Source: Pseudomonadota bacterium (GTDB lineage: Bacteria > Pseudomonadota > Alphaproteobacteria > Rhizobiales > Xanthobacteraceae). From it: a DNA stretch of 64,000 nucleotides. The notes beneath the pieces are model-generated. The model saw only the letters and a list, made by a program, of their open reading frames with translations, did not search any database and was not told the DNA's origin. Within the stretch, counting starts at the first letter, position 1. Each line of letters opens with the position of its first letter. Of this stretch, positions 60,742 to 64,000 are shown piece by piece. The position numbers and the translations under genes were made by a program. The stretch is from positions 62,001-126,000 of the forward strand of contig JAEXYA010000029.1 of the NCBI GenBank assembly GCA_023451825.1. The letters are read 5' to 3'.

Positions 60742-62835
60742 ATGCTTTCGCGTATGACTGTCTCCACTCTGCTTAAATCGGTGATCGCCGTCATGGCGAC
60801 CTGTATTGTCGTCATTCTGGCTCATGGTGCATGGAATTCGTGGGAGCGTCTCAACGCTGCCAATCGCGTATCTATGATTGCCAAGGCATCGGCATACGCG
60901 TTCAAAGCGATGCACAATCTGCGTGCCGAACGTGTCGGCACGGTGCGAACGCTGAACGGCAACGACATTCCCGCTCAAGATTTCTTCGCTTATCTACGCG
61001 CCTTGCGCGAGGCCGAGATGCCCGCGATGCGCCAGACGGCGGAATTGCTCGAACAGATCGATTTCAACGACAAGGCGCGCCTTCTGCCCGAGCTCAAGCG
61101 GTTGATGGGCGAATTGGCCAAGCTGCAGGCCGAATCCTGGGAGGCCATGCAGAAGCCGAAAGCCGAGCGTCGCCCGACCCTGGTGAAGGACTATGCGACG
61201 ATCAATGACGCACTGCTGCCCACACTGGACAGCATTGCCACCGGACTTGCGGTCGCCGTCAGCCATCAGGATGCCGAGATCGATCAGTTGCTGATGATCA
61301 AGCAGATGGCATGGCATCTCCGCACTGTTGCCGGCGATGCAACGACACTACTGTCGAGCAGCCTGGCCACCGGCAAGCTGCCGCCGAACGGTCCCACGAC
61401 CTATTCCAAATATGTCGGCGGCGTCGATATGGCATGGCTGGCCCTGCAGAGCGCGACGGCGGGCGCCAAACTCTCACCGGACGTGGTGAAGGCGATCGAT
61501 CTTGCCAAGACGACCTATTTCGACCCGAACTACACCGGCGTGCGTGACCGCCTGACCGCAGCCCTCGCCGCCGGCACCACGCCGGAGATGAAGGCAAATG
61601 ACTGGAGCCAGTATTCGGTGCCGCGAATGGGCACCGCGGTCGCAGTCGCCGAGCGCGCGCTCGACCAGGCCATCGACCGTGCGGCGACGCACATCGTCGT
61701 CGCTCAACGCGCCCTCGCCATGCAGACCACGTTTCTGCTGATCGCCATCGCTGCCGCCATCGGCAGCATGATTGCCGTCACCCGCCGCGTCATCGTCCCG
61801 CTCAACCGCATCCGCGACGCCATGCTCAAGGTTGCCGGCGGCGATCTGTCGGTCGAGGCCGGCTACACCGAGCGCCACGATGAAATCGGCGCGCTCGCCG
61901 GCGCACTCGAGACGTTCAAGCAGCAAGCGTTGGAAAAAGCCGACATCGAGCAGCAGGAACGCGAGCGAAACGCCCAGGCGGCCAACCGCCAGCAAGTCAT
62001 CGAACAATATATCGGCCAGTTCGAAGTGCAGATGCAGGACACATTGGGCACGCTAGGCAGCGCCTCCGACCAGATGAGCACCACATCGGACGGCATGGCC
62101 GCCGTTTCCAGCCAGACCAATGCCAGGGTGCAGGACGCAGCCCGCGCGTCGAATGACGCTTCGGCCAACGTGCAGAACGTTGCCGCGGCCGCCGAAGAGC
62201 TCAGCACCTCGATCAACGACATCAGCCGTCAGGCTTCGCATGCAGCCGGCATTGCCAGCCGCGCGGTGAGCCAGGCACAGCAGACCGACAACACCGTGCA
62301 GGGCCTTGCCGCAAGTGCCAGCCGCATCGGTGAAGTCGTCGGGCTGATCAATGACATCGCGTCGCAGACCAACCTGCTGGCACTCAACGCCACCATCGAG
62401 GCGGCACGGGCCGGCGAAGCTGGCCGAGGCTTTGCCGTGGTCGCGTCCGAGGTGAAATCGCTGGCAAGCCAGACCGCGAAGGCCACCGACGATATTTCGG
62501 AGCAGATCGCAGACATCCAGCGTGTGGCCAATGATGCCATCGAGGCCATCAAGGCCATCGGCGGCATTATCGGCGAAGTGAATGAGGTTGCGACGGCCAT
62601 TGCTGCTGCGGTTGAAGAGCAAGGCGCTGCGACACAGGAAATCACGCGCTCGACCCAGCAGGCCGCGGATGGCACGCGCAACGTCTCTGACAACATCACC
62701 GGCGTCAGCGCCGATGCCGATGCTGCCGGTGAAGCCGCGCAAAATGTGAAAGTGGCATCGGAAACCTTGGCCACGCAGACGCGTGAACTCGGCTCACAGG
62801 TGACGAACTTCCTGGGCAAGATCCGAGCGGCGTAA
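60742..62835 (+). CDS. transmembrane methyl-accepting chemotaxis protein
   Basis: A 697-residue chemoreceptor. The first membrane helix is at about residues 12-33 and the second at about 326-346 (TTFLLIAIAAAIGSMIAV), enclosing a periplasmic helical sensor of about 290 residues. HAMP follows (347-400), then the signalling domain with ALNATIEAARAGEAGRG near residue 546 and VASEVKSLASQTAKATDD. The ending TNFLGKIRAA lacks a CheR-tethering pentapeptide. The ligand is unknown. It is a single gene, with a palindromic element downstream. Confidence 0.93.
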   Translation: MLSRMTVSTLLKSVIAVMATCIVVILAHGAWNSWERLNAANRVSMIAKASAYAFKAMHNLRAERVGTVRTLNGNDIPAQDFFAYLRALREAEMPAMRQTAELLEQIDFNDKARLLPELKRLMGELAKLQAESWEAMQKPKAERRPTLVKDYATINDALLPTLDSIATGLAVAVSHQDAEIDQLLMIKQMAWHLRTVAGDATTLLSSSLATGKLPPNGPTTYSKYVGGVDMAWLALQSATAGAKLSPDVVKAIDLAKTTYFDPNYTGVRDRLTAALAAGTTPEMKANDWSQYSVPRMGTAVAVAERALDQAIDRAATHIVVAQRALAMQTTFLLIAIAAAIGSMIAVTRRVIVPLNRIRDAMLKVAGGDLSVEAGYTERHDEIGALAGALETFKQQALEKADIEQQERERNAQAANRQQVIEQYIGQFEVQMQDTLGTLGSASDQMSTTSDGMAAVSSQTNARVQDAARASNDASANVQNVAAAAEELSTSINDISRQASHAAGIASRAVSQAQQTDNTVQGLAASASRIGEVVGLINDIASQTNLLALNATIEAARAGEAGRGFAVVASEVKSLASQTAKATDDISEQIADIQRVANDAIEAIKAIGGIIGEVNEVATAIAAAVEEQGAATQEITRSTQQAADGTRNVSDNITGVSADADAAGEAAQNVKVASETLATQTRELGSQVTNFLGKIRAA

Positions 62836-62841
62836 CTTCCT

Positions 62842-62982
62842 TCTACCCGCATGCGGGGAGAACGTGGCCCGGCGTAGCGAAGCCGGGTCGGATGACGGGC
62901 TCTCCTCTAGCGACTGCGTACGTGGAGAGCCCTCACCCGGATTACTGCGCGACCCGACCTCTCCCCGCAAGCGGGGCGAGGT
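62842..62982. repeat. palindromic intergenic element, ACCCGCATGCGGGGAGA type
   Basis: Nested inverted repeats: CCCGCATGCGGGGAGA near the left end and CTCTCCCCGCAAGCGGGG at the right, with inner CCCGG/CCGGG arms and GGAGAGCC/GGCTCTCC. It fills the convergent junction between the chemoreceptor and the DUF2865 gene. Confidence 0.75.
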
Positions 62983-62991
62983 CCGGAAATG

Positions 62992-63615
62992 CTATTCCCG
63001 CGCCACCACCGGCATTCGCTCGAACTTTGCCGAAACTGCCGCCGGCACCGGCGTCATGTTGAGCGATGCACCGCGCCTGTCGGTCCGGGTCACGGATCGC
63101 AATCCATCGGCGCCAGCCACGATATCGCCTTTGCGCAGCGTCGGGTCGTGTTCGATCTTCACCTGCGCAAGGCCGAACTGATCCTTGCCGTTGCAGGTGC
63201 AACCGGCAACGATCTCGTTCCTGAACTTGAAGGCATTCGGCAGCTCCGAATAAGCCTTGCCGCTTTCCGTCGCGGCATGATCGATGCTGCTGCCGTAGAC
63301 GATCTCGGTCTTGCTGGCCGGGCAGAAACTGTTGCACGACGCGGCGCGACTCTGATTATCGCTTGCGGTGATCGGAAAATAGCGCCCGTCACAGGTCCGC
63401 ACGCAATAGGCTTGCCCGCCGCCGGTCGCGACGCGCGGGCGCTCTGCCCGCATCGGCGGTCCGTCGTCGAACATGCTTGGCACCCGCCCCCGCGCGAAGC
63501 CGCCGAACAGTTCTGAGAAGAAATCCTGGGCCTGTGCAGCCGGGACAGTAGCGCTCATCAATCCGATCGCGAGCGCACCTGCTCCGAGGAGCCGTCGTCC
63601 AGACATGTGGGTCAT
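62992..63615 (-). CDS. exported DUF2865 protein
   Basis: A 207-residue protein with a signal peptide (to AQAQ) and a DUF2865 domain. AYCVRTCDGRYFPI, CNSFCPASKTEIVYGSSID and VAGCTCNGKDQFGLA with paired cysteines are characteristic. It is likely periplasmic and disulfide-bonded; the function is unknown. ATG 63606 is an alternative start. It is common in Rhizobiales, often near L,D-transpeptidase genes, as here. Confidence 0.88.
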   Translation of the reverse strand: MTHMSGRRLLGAGALAIGLMSATVPAAQAQDFFSELFGGFARGRVPSMFDDGPPMRAERPRVATGGGQAYCVRTCDGRYFPITASDNQSRAASCNSFCPASKTEIVYGSSIDHAATESGKAYSELPNAFKFRNEIVAGCTCNGKDQFGLAQVKIEHDPTLRKGDIVAGADGLRSVTRTDRRGASLNMTPVPAAVSAKFERMPVVARE

Positions 63616-63653
63616 GGGTCTCGGCCCTCAGCTTTAATGTGATGCGCCAAAAC

Positions 63654-64000
63654 TCAGTAGAGCGATGACGCCGACAGGTTCATGGCCTGCTGGCCAGTCG
63701 CCGAGACGCGTGCCGGCTGCACCGAAATGACGGTGCGTGAGGTCGGTGCCGTGCGCGCCATCTCGCGTGAAGCAGCAGACTTCGGCAACACGACGACTTT
63801 GGTGCCAACGCTCACGCGGCTGAAAAGGTCCTGCACATCCTCATTGGTCAGGCGGATGCAGCCCGACGACACGAATTTCCCGATGGTGGTGGGATCATTG
63901 GTGCCGTGAATGCGATAAATGCTGGAGCCGAGATACATCGCGCGGGCGCCAAGCGGATTGCCAGGGCCGCCTGCCATGAAGCGCGGCAGGTAAGGCTGGC
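63654..64000 (-). CDS. L,D-transpeptidase (YkuD domain), partial
   Basis: The C-terminal 114 codons of a YkuD-domain protein that runs off the right edge. YLPRFMAGGPGNPLGARAMY is followed by the active-site set IHGTND...SSGCIRLTNEDVQDL, with the catalytic cysteine and its histidine partner. Such enzymes cross-link peptidoglycan or attach proteins to it. The frame is open to the window edge, so the start lies outside; an internal ATG at 63977 is not the start. It lies 38 bp upstream of the DUF2865 gene on the same strand order. Confidence 0.9.
   Translation of the reverse strand, partial: QPYLPRFMAGGPGNPLGARAMYLGSSIYRIHGTNDPTTIGKFVSSGCIRLTNEDVQDLFSRVSVGTKVVVLPKSAASREMARTAPTSRTVISVQPARVSATGQQAMNLSASSLY

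Overview
The window is a 64 kb piece of chromosome from a GC-rich alphaproteobacterium. The family Nitrobacteraceae (Bradyrhizobium, Rhodopseudomonas, Tardiphaga or Afipia relatives) fits best. Reasons: an RcdA/DUF1465 gene, DUF1192, DUF2849, DUF934 and DUF2865 genes, a Calvin-cycle-type class II aldolase behind tkt-gap-pgk, and many long palindromic intergenic elements (for example GTAGGGTGGGCAAAGCG...) that I associate with this family. Genus assignment is an inference. There is no sign of a prophage, transposase, CRISPR array, tRNA or rRNA; this is mostly core chromosome with small accessory insertions.

Layout. 1-9.2 kb: the start of yebC, a soluble chemoreceptor, polyphosphate kinase 2, a divergent MFS exporter/LysR pair, then a leftward block of DUF4164 protein, zapA, a probable 6S RNA, an inserted ParDE toxin-antitoxin pair, 5-formyl-THF cyclo-ligase and a YmdB-type phosphodiesterase. 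9.2-19.8 kb: a rightward central-carbon block with transketolase, GAPDH, phosphoglycerate kinase, a small coiled-coil gene, class II aldolase, a MazEF-type pair, class I aldolase, a ThiE-like protein lacking the usual active-site residues, a Sel1-repeat protein and an inositol-phosphatase family gene. 20-29.9 kb: an RND efflux pair, a cyclopropane-fatty-acid synthase/DUF1295 pair, a MotA-like plus MotB/OmpA-like motor pair, a GNAT enzyme and an antitoxin followed by a frameshifted toxin.

29.9-46.6 kb: an ABC exporter, ribosomal protein L31, an acyltransferase, rcdA, a candidate small RNA, DUF1192, a quinone oxidoreductase, a membrane EAL protein with a degenerate GGDEF domain, a GT-C-like membrane protein, YqgE, a DsbD-alpha-like protein, a polysaccharide flippase, a patatin/3-hydroxybutyrate dehydrogenase operon and a CAP-domain lipoprotein. 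46.7-57.8 kb: a sulfate assimilation locus. Leftward it carries cysG-DUF2849-cysI-DUF934 and sbp-cysT-cysW-cysA; divergently it carries a second sbp-cysT-cysW set without an ATPase gene. 58-64 kb: malate synthase G, a tiny membrane protein, a transmembrane chemoreceptor, a DUF2865 protein and a truncated L,D-transpeptidase.

The most striking non-coding pattern is the palindromic element set. Every convergent gene junction with more than about 10 bp of space carries one or two of these elements, and some also sit inside operons. The most interesting protein-level items are the orphan motor pair, the soluble chemoreceptor with a degenerate PilZ-like segment, the non-canonical ThiE paralogue and the ATPase-less second sulfate importer.
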